From: Paramylibacter kogurei
Lineage (GTDB): Bacteria > Pseudomonadota > Alphaproteobacteria > Rhodobacterales > Rhodobacteraceae
Assembly (NCBI RefSeq): GCF_002742285.1
Contig: NZ_MDGM01000009.1
Location: forward strand, 62,001-126,000
DNA: 64,000 nt
Reading direction: 5' to 3'
A program made the translations under genes and the position numbers. Below are positions 55,074 to 63,296 of the stretch, piece after piece. Numbering within the stretch: the first letter of the stretch is position 1; the number at the start of each line of letters is the position of its first letter. A model generated the notes under the pieces. It saw only the letters and a list, made by a program, of their open reading frames with translations. It did not search any database and was not told the DNA's origin.

Positions 55074-56291
55074 ATGGCACTGGCACAATTGTTTGATACG
55101 GCAAATCTTATCCTGCGCCATCTGTTGCGGCTGGATTTTGCAGGGATCAAACGGTTGGGGCGGGTGAACACGCTGTTTGCACCGGACAAGATCGTTCATA
55201 ATTTTAGCAATATGACCAATCTGTTGTATTTCACAGATATTCGCACAGACACATCCAACCCTAGCCCCCTGCCCAAACAGCCCCGCGATATGCCCGATGG
55301 CATGACCCATCTGGGCGAAAACATTTCATTTGATGATTGGATCAAGCGGCGCGCCTTAACAGCAATTGTGGTTATCAAAGATGGCACCATCGTGCATGAG
55401 GATTATTTCCAAGGCACCGCCCCCGAAGATCAGCGCATTTCATGGTCGATGTGCAAAAGTGTAACGTCATTATTGCTGGGCGCGTTGATCGACAAAGGCT
55501 TAGTTGATCCATCTGCACTTGATCGCAAAATCTCCGATATCGTTCCACAATTGGCAGGCACTGGATATCATGACGCCACGTTGCGCAATGTGTTGAACAT
55601 GGCCAGTGGCGTGGCATTTAACGAGGATTATCTGGATTACAATTCCGACATTAACCGCATGGGGCGGGTGTTGGCATTGGGCGGGTCGATGGATGAATTT
55701 GCCAAGAGCCTGACCACCGAGTTCGCGCCCAATACATATAATCATTACGTTTCTATCGACACACATGTGATCGGCATGGCCATTCGTGCCTTGATGAAAT
55801 CCGAAATTTTACCGCTGTTTATCACCCATATTTTTGACCCGTTGCGCCTTGAAACCCCGCCCTATTTCATGACCGATAGCAAGGGCGAACCATTTGTTTT
55901 GGGTGGTTTAAATATGACCACACGCGATTTTGCGCGTATCGGGTTGTTGATTGCAAATGGTGGCATGGTTGATGGTGTACGGGTTGTGTCCAAGGATTGG
56001 ATCACACAATCCACCACCCAATCCGCACCACCACCCCTGCCCGAAAAAATCGGCACACCAGAGGGGGAATTGGGATATGGATATCAATGGTGGCTGCCAC
56101 CCGATGCCGCTGTTGGTGAATGTTTTGCCATCGGCATTTATGGTCAGTTCATTTACATCAACCCAAATGAAAATCTGGTGGTTGCGATCAATTCGACGGA
56201 TGTGAATTTCAAAGACGGCAATGGCGCACCCGCGTTGGAAAATATTGCGATGTTTCGCACCATTGCGCGGCATTTGAACGATGCTCACTAA
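55074..56291 (+). CDS. Serine hydrolase of the beta-lactamase (class C/PBP4*) family
   Basis: A 405-residue protein. The nucleophile motif is Ser125-Met-Cys-Lys128 (ISWSMCKSVTS), the second motif is probably the Tyr in NTYNHYVSIDTH, and a GIYGQFIYI strand replaces the KTG triad. No convincing signal peptide, so the enzyme may be cytoplasmic or membrane-bound by its hydrophobic N-terminus. Relatives are esterases or D-amino-acid peptidases; 6-aminohexanoate-oligomer hydrolase-like members share this layout. The substrate is unknown. It overlaps the DUF4336 gene by 11 bases. Confidence 0.87.
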   Translation: MALAQLFDTANLILRHLLRLDFAGIKRLGRVNTLFAPDKIVHNFSNMTNLLYFTDIRTDTSNPSPLPKQPRDMPDGMTHLGENISFDDWIKRRALTAIVVIKDGTIVHEDYFQGTAPEDQRISWSMCKSVTSLLLGALIDKGLVDPSALDRKISDIVPQLAGTGYHDATLRNVLNMASGVAFNEDYLDYNSDINRMGRVLALGGSMDEFAKSLTTEFAPNTYNHYVSIDTHVIGMAIRALMKSEILPLFITHIFDPLRLETPPYFMTDSKGEPFVLGGLNMTTRDFARIGLLIANGGMVDGVRVVSKDWITQSTTQSAPPPLPEKIGTPEGELGYGYQWWLPPDAAVGECFAIGIYGQFIYINPNENLVVAINSTDVNFKDGNGAPALENIAMFRTIARHLNDAH

Positions 56292-56970
56292 ATTTGGCAC
56301 CGATATTTGGATCGCCGATGGCCAGATTGTCAGCGTCATTGGTTTTCGATATCCCACGCGCATGGCGGTGATACGGCTTGCCGATGGGACATTGTTTATC
56401 TGGTCGCCGGTCGCGCTGAGCGATGAATTACGACAAGCGGTAGATACCATCGGCAAGGTTGCCCATATTGTTGCACCCAACACGCTTCATCATTTGTTTT
56501 TGCCCGATTGGATCACCGCATATCCCGATGCCAAAATCCACGGCGCACCAAAATTGGCGCAAAAACGCAAAGATATCGCATTTGATGATGAGCTGTCTGA
56601 AATACCCAATCCTGCGTGGGACGGGCAGATTGATCAGGTGGTTTTACAATGCGCAATCACCACCGAAGTGGTGTTTTTTCATATCGCCAGTGGTACGGTG
56701 ATTTTCACCGACCTGTTGCAACAATTTCCAAATGATTGGCACAGCGGATGGCGCCGCGTGGTTGCCCGCCTTGATCTGATGGTTTGTAAAGAGCCAAGCG
56801 TGCCACGCAAATTTCGGATCAGCTTTGTAAAACGCACGGCGGCGCGCAAAGTGATGCGCAAGATTTACGCATGGCCTGCGCAATCTGTTTTAATGGCGCA
56901 TGGCAATCCCGTTACATCCGATGCACCATTATATTTACGCCGTGCATTTGCATGGTTGTTGCGCGATTAA
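56281..56970 (+). CDS. DUF4336-family protein (metallo-beta-lactamase-like fold)
   Basis: A 229-residue protein. The opening KFGTDIWIADGQIVSVIGF and the segment VAHIVAPNTLHHLFLPDWI, followed by AYPDAKIHGAPKLA, match the DUF4336 pattern, which resembles metallo-beta-lactamase-fold proteins with part of the metal ligands (His in TLHHLFL, later Asp in FTDLLQ and His in MAHGNP). The biochemical role of the family is unknown. It overlaps the end of the serine hydrolase gene, so the two are likely co-expressed. Confidence 0.78.
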   Translation: MLTKFGTDIWIADGQIVSVIGFRYPTRMAVIRLADGTLFIWSPVALSDELRQAVDTIGKVAHIVAPNTLHHLFLPDWITAYPDAKIHGAPKLAQKRKDIAFDDELSEIPNPAWDGQIDQVVLQCAITTEVVFFHIASGTVIFTDLLQQFPNDWHSGWRRVVARLDLMVCKEPSVPRKFRISFVKRTAARKVMRKIYAWPAQSVLMAHGNPVTSDAPLYLRRAFAWLLRD

Positions 56971-57002
56971 CGCCGTGTTTCACACCGCCGTGAGATCATA
57001 AA

Positions 57003-57017
57003 TTAGAATCATTCTAA
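57003..57017. promoter_or_regulatory. Irr-type iron box (ICE) upstream of the NifU-domain gene
   Basis: TTAGAAT-C-ATTCTAA is a perfect 15-base palindrome matching the alphaproteobacterial Irr/ICE consensus, with TTAGAA and TTCTAA arms separated by three bases. It lies just before a TTGACT -35 element, so iron-dependent control by Irr of the Fe-S assembly gene is likely. The motif is seen directly; regulator binding is inferred. Confidence 0.7.
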
Positions 57018-57020
57018 ATC

Positions 57021-57049
57021 TTGACTTCCCCACCCTATCGGCGCATATT
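57021..57049 (+). promoter_or_regulatory. Probable sigma-70 promoter of the NifU-domain gene
   Basis: TTGACT (57021-57026) and CATATT (57044-57049) are separated by 17 bases and followed by about 30 bases of leader. The -35 is close to consensus and the -10 is weak, as expected for a regulated promoter. Confidence 0.5.
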
Positions 57050-57078
57050 CCATCCAAACCAAACAAGGATATGTGGTC

Positions 57079-57645
57079 ATGTTCATTCAAACGGAATCGA
57101 CTCCGAACCCAGCGACGCTGAAATTTTTGCCCGGTCAAACGGTTATGGCTGCGGGAACGGCGGATTTTCCATCCGCAGATGCGGCGCACAGCTCGCCACT
57201 TGCACAGCGCGTATTCGCGGTGGATGGTGTGTCTGGTGTGTTTTTTGGCCCTGATTTTGTGACCGTTACAAAAACCGATGCAACCGAATGGGATCATATC
57301 AAACCTGCAATCCTTGGCGCGATTATGGAACATTTCCAATCGGGCGCACCTGTTATGGATGGCGCGGACAGTGCCGCCGCGGGTGGTCATGCCGATCATA
57401 GCGGCGAAGATTCTGACATTGTCGATCAGATCAAAGAATTGTTGGATACACGTGTGCGCCCCGCAGTGGCACAAGACGGTGGTGACATCACATTTCATGG
57501 GTTTGATCGCGGCGTTGTTTATTTGCACATGCAAGGTGCCTGTGCAGGTTGCCCATCATCAACCATCACGTTGAAAATGGGGATTGAAAACCTGTTGCGC
57601 CATTACATCCCAGAAGTGACAGAGGTACGCCCCGTTGCCGCCTAA
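57079..57645 (+). CDS. nfuA: NifU-domain Fe-S scaffold/carrier protein (NfuA-like)
   Basis: A 188-residue protein. The N-terminal Nfu_N domain starts MFIQTESTPNPATLKFLPGQ, and a C-terminal NifU domain (about 112-185) has the cluster ligands Cys155 and Cys158 in GACAGCPSS. It carries and delivers [4Fe-4S] clusters to apoproteins. The ATG at 57079 follows AAGGA; a GTG at 57073 is less likely. An Irr-type iron box and a sigma-70-like promoter lie upstream. The downstream tsaB start lies inside its end. Confidence 0.93.
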   Translation: MFIQTESTPNPATLKFLPGQTVMAAGTADFPSADAAHSSPLAQRVFAVDGVSGVFFGPDFVTVTKTDATEWDHIKPAILGAIMEHFQSGAPVMDGADSAAAGGHADHSGEDSDIVDQIKELLDTRVRPAVAQDGGDITFHGFDRGVVYLHMQGACAGCPSSTITLKMGIENLLRHYIPEVTEVRPVAA

Positions 57646-58276
57646 GCTCGTTTTGGCATTTGATACATCGGCCGCGCATTGCGCGGTCGCTTTGGTTTTG
57701 GGCGATCGGGTTTTGGCCGATGTGGCCGAGCCAATGACCAAGGGACAGGCCGAACGTTTGTTTCCCCTGATCGAACAGGTTTTGGCGGATGCAGGTTATA
57801 GTTACGACGACCTAGATGCGGTTGGCGTGGGTGTGGGACCGGGTAACTTTACAGGTGTGCGCATATCGGTATCCGCAGCGCGTGGTTTGGCATTGGCGCG
57901 CGGGATCCCTGCGATTGGTGTTTCGCGTCTTCACGCCATGGCGCATGGTGCGACTGGATTAACCACTACGGTTTTGGATGCACGCCGTGGGCGGGTTTAT
58001 ATGCAATATTTTGACAATGGCACGGCCGAAGATGCGCCCAAAATGATTGCCATCGAAGACATTGATATGAACAAAGGTCAGATTATCATCGCACCAGAAG
58101 ACGCTGATTTTATTGAACAATACAAAATGGCACAGCGACCCGTTCAAAGCATCGCATTGGCAACAGCGCTGATCGCATGTGATACAATTGATCATGATCA
58201 CCCCCGACCAGCACCATTATATCTGCGCGATGCGGATGCAGCGGTTTCATCTGAACCATTGCCCACGATATTATAA
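57635..58276 (+). CDS. tsaB: tRNA threonylcarbamoyladenosine biosynthesis protein TsaB
   Basis: A 213-residue ASKHA-fold protein with LAFDTSAAHCAVAL at the N-terminus and VGVGPGNFTGVRISVSAARG, the TsaB/TsaD-type core. TsaB partners TsaD and TsaE to place t6A at position 37 of ANN-decoding tRNAs. The only start that fits is a TTG at 57635, overlapping the NifU-domain gene by 11 bases. It overlaps rimI by one base, giving the common tsaB-rimI pair. Confidence 0.92.
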   Translation: MPPKLVLAFDTSAAHCAVALVLGDRVLADVAEPMTKGQAERLFPLIEQVLADAGYSYDDLDAVGVGVGPGNFTGVRISVSAARGLALARGIPAIGVSRLHAMAHGATGLTTTVLDARRGRVYMQYFDNGTAEDAPKMIAIEDIDMNKGQIIIAPEDADFIEQYKMAQRPVQSIALATALIACDTIDHDHPRPAPLYLRDADAAVSSEPLPTIL

Positions 58277-58692
58277 TGGATACGGCGCGTCTGGCAGAAA
58301 TTCACGCCGCTTGCTTTGAGACCCCGCGTCCATGGTCAGCGGTGGAATTTGATGCCCTGCTTGCCAGCAAAGCGGTGTTTATTTGTCAAAAGCCCGATGG
58401 GTTTATCATGGGGCGTATCGTCGCCGATGAAGCCGAGCTGTTGACCATCGCGGTGTTACCCAAAGCACAGCGAAACGGCATTGGATCACAATTGATGCAA
58501 GCATTCGAAACACAGGTGAGCGATGGCAATGTTGGGCGCGTGTTTTTGGAAGTGAGTGCAGAAAATGCCGCGGCCATTGCACTATATCACAAGTTTGGAT
58601 TTGAGCAGGCCGGTTTGCGCCACGGATATTATTCAACACCTGAACGCAAAAAAGCGGATGCCTTGGTCATGGTTAAACACCAGTCTAATTGA
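58276..58692 (+). CDS. rimI: Ribosomal-protein-alanine N-acetyltransferase family (RimI)
   Basis: A 138-residue GNAT protein. The acetyl-CoA loop is AVLPKAQRNGIGSQLMQ and the C-terminal signature is LEVSAENAAAIALYHKFGFE. RimI acetylates the N-terminus of ribosomal protein S18. It starts on the last base of the tsaB stop, confirming co-translation. A GGCGC-AAA-GCGCC hairpin directly after the stop may limit read-through. Confidence 0.92.
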   Translation: MDTARLAEIHAACFETPRPWSAVEFDALLASKAVFICQKPDGFIMGRIVADEAELLTIAVLPKAQRNGIGSQLMQAFETQVSDGNVGRVFLEVSAENAAAIALYHKFGFEQAGLRHGYYSTPERKKADALVMVKHQSN

Positions 58693-58860
58693 GGCGCAAA
58701 GCGCCAAGAGATGCGCGCAAGCTGCGATATGCCTGCGGCGCGGATATTTCAAACATTTGGAGAATGAAGCGGTTTGGCGCATAAACTTCCAGCAATTTCT
58801 TGCCCCGTTTCCTGCGCTGTCCTATAGGTGGAAGGGTAATGAATAAAACTGCGAGAAGTC

Positions 58861-60744
58861 ATGGATACCATCACGCTCACCACTGAAATGATTGCCGTTT
58901 TGTGTATCATTGGGTTTACTGTTTTTCTGTTTATCTCTGAAATTGTGCGCGTTGATCTGGCGGCGATTATGATCATGGTTTTGCTTGGTGGGTTAAGTTA
59001 CCTGCCTGGGTTGCAAAACTTGGCCGATGTGACGCATTTGTTTGATGGGTTTGCATCCAATGCGGTGATTTCGATTATTGCGGTGATGATTATTGGCGCG
59101 GGGCTGGATAAAACCGGATTGATGTCCAAGGTGGCATCAACGATTTTAAAATATGGTGGCAGCACGGAAAAACGCATTATCCCTGTGATTTCTGGCACGG
59201 TTGGGTTTATTTCCAGTTTCTTGCAAAATGTCGGAGCAGCGGCGCTGTTTGTACCAGTGGTTAGCCGCATTTCCGCACGCACAGAAGTGCCGATGAGCCG
59301 ATTGTTAATGCCCATGGGGTTTTGTGCGATTTTAGGTGGCACGATGACGATGGTTGGATCATCACCGTTGATCCTGCTTAACGATTTGATCGTAACCGCG
59401 AACAAAGATCTGCCCAGCAGCGCGCAGATGGAACCATTTGGCTTGTTCGCAGTCACGCCCGTTGGCGCGTCGTTGGTTTTGACGGGGATTTTGTATTTCG
59501 TATTGTTTGGACGTTGGGTATTGCCCAATAAACCCACGCGTGCAAATGGTGCATCTGGCCAATCCATGAAGGAATATATGAAACGTGTTTATGGGTTGAA
59601 GGCCGATATATGCGAGGTGGAAATCCCCAAGGGCAATCTGTTGGTTGGCGAAGCTTTGGGCGATATTTGCGATGCGCATCATCTGTATGTGATTGGTTAT
59701 TATCACAACGGCAACAAGGTTTTTCCACCCGTGTTGACCAACCCAATTGAAACGCCCTGTCGTTTGGCGATTTTGGGGCGGCGCAAGGTGATCCAAGAGA
59801 TGTGCGACACTTATGGATTGAACCTGTTGGACAAATTGGAGGTATTTGCCGAAGACGTTGCCGCGACAAAATCAGGTGTGGCGGAATTGGTTATCCCGCC
59901 CGATTCCAACATCATTGGCACCACCGCGCGTGAACGTCGTTTTCGCGCCACCCTTGGGATTAGCTTGCTTGCCATTCATCGCGGTGAAGAAACATTTAGC
60001 CATGTAGAAACCCAAGAACATGAATCCACGCGTATCGGCACGATCCCATTTCAGGTGGGTGACACATTGGTTGTCCATACTGAATGGGAAAGCCTGACAC
60101 GCCTAAAGGATGACAAAAACTTTGTGATCGTTACATCCGATTACCCACAAGAAGAGCTGCGCCCGCACAAGGTTGGCTGGGCATTGGTATTTTTCCTGAT
60201 TGCGCTGGGTTTGATCCTGTTTAGTGATGTGCGCTTATCCTTGTGTTTGCTGGTGGGTGCCGTTGGCATGATCACAACCAAGGTTTTGAATATTGACGAG
60301 GCCTATAATGCCGTTGGCTGGAACACCGTGTTTTTGCTGGCAAGTTTGATCCCGCTGGGACAGGCCGTGCAAACCACAGGAACGGCGGAATGGATCGCGC
60401 AACAGGTATTGTTCCTGTTGGATGGTTGGCCGATATGGGGGTTACAGGTGGGTGTGGCGGTGTTGGCCACCATATTCACATTGGTGATGTCCAACGTGGG
60501 CGCGACGGTGTTGTTGGTGCCCTTGGCCGTTAGCATCGCCATGGCGGCGGGTGGTGATCCAGCGATTTTTGCGCTGACGGTGGCGATTTCCACATCCAAT
60601 TCATTCCTGATCCCAACGCATCAGGTGAACGCGTTGATCATGGGACCGGGTGGTTACAAGGTAACGGATTTCTTGCGCACAGGCGGGATGATGACCATTC
60701 TGTTTTTGATCGTCTCCATGGTGATGATGAATATCGTGTTCTAG
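58861..60744 (+). CDS. SLC13-family transporter with TrkA-C domains
   Basis: A 627-residue membrane protein. N- and C-terminal halves hold about five to six helices each (GFTVFLFISEIVR; FISSFLQNVGAAALFVPVV; NVGATVLLVPLAVSIAMA), typical of the SLC13/DASS or ArsB-like superfamily. Two cytoplasmic TrkA-C units lie in the middle (about 240-400: CEVEIPKGNLLVGEALGDI; SGVAELVIPPDSNIIGTTAR). Such proteins carry sulfate or dicarboxylates with sodium; the C-terminal SNSFLIPTHQVNALIMGPGG segment fits the sulfate-type subgroup. Substrate not certain. A hairpin follows the stop. Confidence 0.88.
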   Translation: MDTITLTTEMIAVLCIIGFTVFLFISEIVRVDLAAIMIMVLLGGLSYLPGLQNLADVTHLFDGFASNAVISIIAVMIIGAGLDKTGLMSKVASTILKYGGSTEKRIIPVISGTVGFISSFLQNVGAAALFVPVVSRISARTEVPMSRLLMPMGFCAILGGTMTMVGSSPLILLNDLIVTANKDLPSSAQMEPFGLFAVTPVGASLVLTGILYFVLFGRWVLPNKPTRANGASGQSMKEYMKRVYGLKADICEVEIPKGNLLVGEALGDICDAHHLYVIGYYHNGNKVFPPVLTNPIETPCRLAILGRRKVIQEMCDTYGLNLLDKLEVFAEDVAATKSGVAELVIPPDSNIIGTTARERRFRATLGISLLAIHRGEETFSHVETQEHESTRIGTIPFQVGDTLVVHTEWESLTRLKDDKNFVIVTSDYPQEELRPHKVGWALVFFLIALGLILFSDVRLSLCLLVGAVGMITTKVLNIDEAYNAVGWNTVFLLASLIPLGQAVQTTGTAEWIAQQVLFLLDGWPIWGLQVGVAVLATIFTLVMSNVGATVLLVPLAVSIAMAAGGDPAIFALTVAISTSNSFLIPTHQVNALIMGPGGYKVTDFLRTGGMMTILFLIVSMVMMNIVF

Positions 60745-60784
60745 CACAAACGCCCCGCGGCCCAATTTGGCGGCGGGGTTTGTG
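60745..60784 (+). terminator. Hairpin terminator after the SLC13 gene
   Basis: CACAAA plus CCCCGC (60745-60758, CG bulge between) pairs with GCGGGG plus TTTGTG (60773-60784). It sits directly after the stop codon. The rest of the convergent gap up to 60976 holds no gene I can support. Confidence 0.6.
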
Positions 60785-60976
60785 ATCGTAATGATAAAAG
60801 GCGGGCCCACCATTGTGGTTTTATGTGTCAGGTCTGTCGAACCTGTTTCCATTGGGGTTTTAATCCCACTCACCAGTGATAATCGGAAAATCCCGCATGT
60901 GCAGGATCGAACCACGTTTTGACGTCGGGGATGTTATACCCCGATTGGGGTTAGAATTGCGTTATGTATGCGTTCG

Positions 60977-62494
60977 CTAATCCGCATCGGGCGCTTGTAA
61001 CACCAATTCAGCGGGTGTTGTTTGGCGCAGATCAGCCACCGTCAGCGGCGTATCGGGGCGTGCAAGACGGTATCGTTTCACCCAGAACAATCGCTCTGAT
61101 GCGCGTGTGATTGCGACATAGGCCAAGCGTTTCCACAATGGAATCCCCGCCTCCATGCGCCCAGCACGGCTGGCGGCGTAAATATCAGGGGCGAAGACTT
61201 GCACATCATCCCACTGTGAACCCTGTGCCTTGTGTATGGTACAGGCCGCACCATGAACGAATGCGGCTCCCATACGTGCGGCGGATGGAATGAATGGTTC
61301 ATCTTCGTCAGGCATTTCGATTTTGATGATGGTGGCGGCGGATACTTGTGGGTCCTCTGCGCCAATCACATGCAGGCGGGAAAACCCAACCTTTTTCCCT
61401 GCGCCAAGGTACACACATTGCGCCCCTTTGATTAAACCGCGCGCCTCCAGATCAATGCGTTTTTTGCGGTGTTTTGCAGGAAGCTCGATCCCATCGCAAA
61501 TCAAAGGCTCGCCTTCCAGCAACATATCAGGTGGTGCGCCATATGCATTGCGAAACGCATGGATCAGACGAATGCGCGTGGCATTGCGCCAAACCAACAC
61601 GGGGGATCGCGCCATCAAGCTTGCCTGAACACTGGGGGCGAGCACGACACGATCATCCTTGGCCGCAGCGGTTTCGATCATACGTTCAAACTGATCGAAC
61701 GTAAGGCTTTCATCGCCAAGAGCGTGGGCGAGATCAAGGATCGGGTTATCATCGGCCTGTCGGTGAATACGGTTCAGGTGCATTTTGCGGCTGTCGCGAA
61801 TGCCTTCGAACGCCATCGACCCGCTCTGCCCCACAGGGGCGAGCTGTGCGGGATCGCCGAACAGAACAAGTGTGGTGAAAATTTCCTTGAGGTCATCCAT
61901 TTGTTTATCGTCCAACATCGAGCTTTCGTCGATGAAACCGATATCAAGCGGGTCTTCGCGCCGTTTCCAGCCCGTGATGAAATCAGACCCGCGCAAACCC
62001 GCCGTGGCCATCGCACCCGGTATGGATTTGTTAAGTGCATAAAATGCAGCGGCGCGATCAAGGGCGGCATCGGTTAAGCCTTCGATCTGGGGGCGTTCGC
62101 CCCGCCCTTCCAGCCATTCGGCGATTTTTTCATATTCGGGATCGTAAACGGGTGTATATAAAATGCGATGGATCGTGGTGGCAGCAACGCCGCGATTGCG
62201 CAACACCGATGCGGCCTTATTCGTGGGGGCAAGGATCGCCAATGTGCGCCGATCTTTGCGCGATTTACCCTCGTAATCGCCCGAAATGGTATCGACACCT
62301 GCGGCGTTCAAAGCCTCTGCCAATTTAGAGAGCAAAAGGGTTTTACCCGACCCCGCCTTGCCCAAAATTGCCATCATTTGAAACCCTGCGGAGGCTTCGG
62401 GCAACAGGACCTCGTTTTCGATATCAACGCCCGCGGCCAAAAGTGCCGTTGTCACCGCGTCAAATGCGGCGGCTTGGTCGTCGGAATATTGCAT
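60977..62494 (-). CDS. RecD-like ATP-dependent DNA helicase
   Basis: A 505-residue SF1 helicase. Walker A is GKAGSGKT (45-52), motif II is FIDESSMLD, motif III is LFGDPAQLAPVG and the C-terminal UvrD_C_2 motif is CTIHKAQGSQWDDVQVF followed by YVAITRASERLFW. It resembles phage Dda and stand-alone RecD2-type enzymes without the RecD N-terminal domain. A role in DNA repair or replication-fork processing is inferred. It is encoded just downstream of luxI (63-base gap) on the same strand; I see no functional reason for that link. Confidence 0.88.
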   Translation of the reverse strand: MQYSDDQAAAFDAVTTALLAAGVDIENEVLLPEASAGFQMMAILGKAGSGKTLLLSKLAEALNAAGVDTISGDYEGKSRKDRRTLAILAPTNKAASVLRNRGVAATTIHRILYTPVYDPEYEKIAEWLEGRGERPQIEGLTDAALDRAAAFYALNKSIPGAMATAGLRGSDFITGWKRREDPLDIGFIDESSMLDDKQMDDLKEIFTTLVLFGDPAQLAPVGQSGSMAFEGIRDSRKMHLNRIHRQADDNPILDLAHALGDESLTFDQFERMIETAAAKDDRVVLAPSVQASLMARSPVLVWRNATRIRLIHAFRNAYGAPPDMLLEGEPLICDGIELPAKHRKKRIDLEARGLIKGAQCVYLGAGKKVGFSRLHVIGAEDPQVSAATIIKIEMPDEDEPFIPSAARMGAAFVHGAACTIHKAQGSQWDDVQVFAPDIYAASRAGRMEAGIPLWKRLAYVAITRASERLFWVKRYRLARPDTPLTVADLRQTTPAELVLQAPDAD

Positions 62495-62557
62495 TGGCGG
62501 GTCCTGTTGTTTTTCGCCAACCTAACCCGCCGATTGGAAATGCACCAGCACCAAGCG

Positions 62558-63190
62558 TTATGCGGCGATGGTTTTTACCCCGCCAAAGGCGCGATCAAAC
62601 CAAAGAGTCGATACCTGTGGTGAAACCCCTGCATTGAGCGCAAGCGCGTGGCGCACGGTTTGGGAAAAATCCCAAAGCCCGACAAAGATTTTATCGCGCC
62701 CTTTGCCCGTTGCACCCAAAATTTCAGGCGGCCAGCCAAGGCGGCGATAAATGCGCACCATGCGCGGATCAAACACACCCACCGCACGGTCAAGATTAAA
62801 CCCAAGGCCAATTTCGCACCCTGCCAACATCAAAGCCGCGGAAATGCGCCCTGCCTGTTCACCCAGATCAGGCGAGAGACAAAACCGCGTGCTTTCCCAA
62901 ATTTTGGGATCGCTGATTTTGCGCCCCGTGATATTGGCAAAATGTTCATTGACCATGCACCGCCCCGATGTGGGCATGGCCCGCATTGATCCACCATGCG
63001 TGCCATCGGGTTTTTGCCAAATCGCATAAAGCGGGTTCATGTCGTCATATTCATCACGTTCAAACCCTGTGTCATCCACATCCACATCCCATTTCAGACG
63101 CTCTTGAAATTGCCACGCGCGGTCTTGGAACATTGAATTGTAAAGTTTGGGTTTATTGATCAGTTGGTCAGCGAAAAGATAAGTTAGCAT
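62558..63190 (-). CDS. luxI: Acyl-homoserine-lactone synthase (LuxI family)
   Basis: A 210-residue autoinducer synthase in which all the invariant LuxI residues are visible: Arg24, Phe28, Trp34, Asp46, Asp49, Arg70, Phe84, Glu99 and Arg102. It makes an N-acyl-homoserine lactone from SAM and an acyl carrier. The acyl chain length cannot be read by eye. The gene follows a luxR gene on the same strand, a normal arrangement. Its GGAGG ribosome-binding site lies within a short inverted repeat, and a 16-base palindrome sits farther upstream as the probable LuxR site. Confidence 0.94.
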   Translation of the reverse strand: MLTYLFADQLINKPKLYNSMFQDRAWQFQERLKWDVDVDDTGFERDEYDDMNPLYAIWQKPDGTHGGSMRAMPTSGRCMVNEHFANITGRKISDPKIWESTRFCLSPDLGEQAGRISAALMLAGCEIGLGFNLDRAVGVFDPRMVRIYRRLGWPPEILGATGKGRDKIFVGLWDFSQTVRHALALNAGVSPQVSTLWFDRAFGGVKTIAA

Positions 63191-63197
63191 GATAATC

Positions 63198-63211
63198 CTC
63201 CATAAGGAGGT
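63198..63211 (-). promoter_or_regulatory. Ribosome-binding site of luxI inside a self-complementary hairpin
   Basis: On the minus strand the leader reads CCTCC-TTAT-GGAGG, with the GGAGG Shine-Dalgarno eight bases before the luxI ATG. The five-base stem would mask the site, so translation of the autoinducer synthase may be damped unless the hairpin opens. The stem is short and the effect is speculative. Confidence 0.4.
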
Positions 63212-63226
63212 GCTAACGCCGTCATA

Positions 63227-63242
63227 GTTAACGTCCGTTAAC
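63227..63242. promoter_or_regulatory. Candidate lux-type box upstream of luxI
   Basis: GTTAACG-TC-CGTTAAC is a perfect 7+7 inverted repeat in the luxR-luxI gap. It is not close to the classical lux box sequence but has its dyad form and position. LuxR binding is inferred. Confidence 0.5.
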
Positions 63243-63296
63243 CATAGCGTTCGCTGCTTTGGCTTTTTGGCGAAATTTTTATTTAAATTGAATGAG

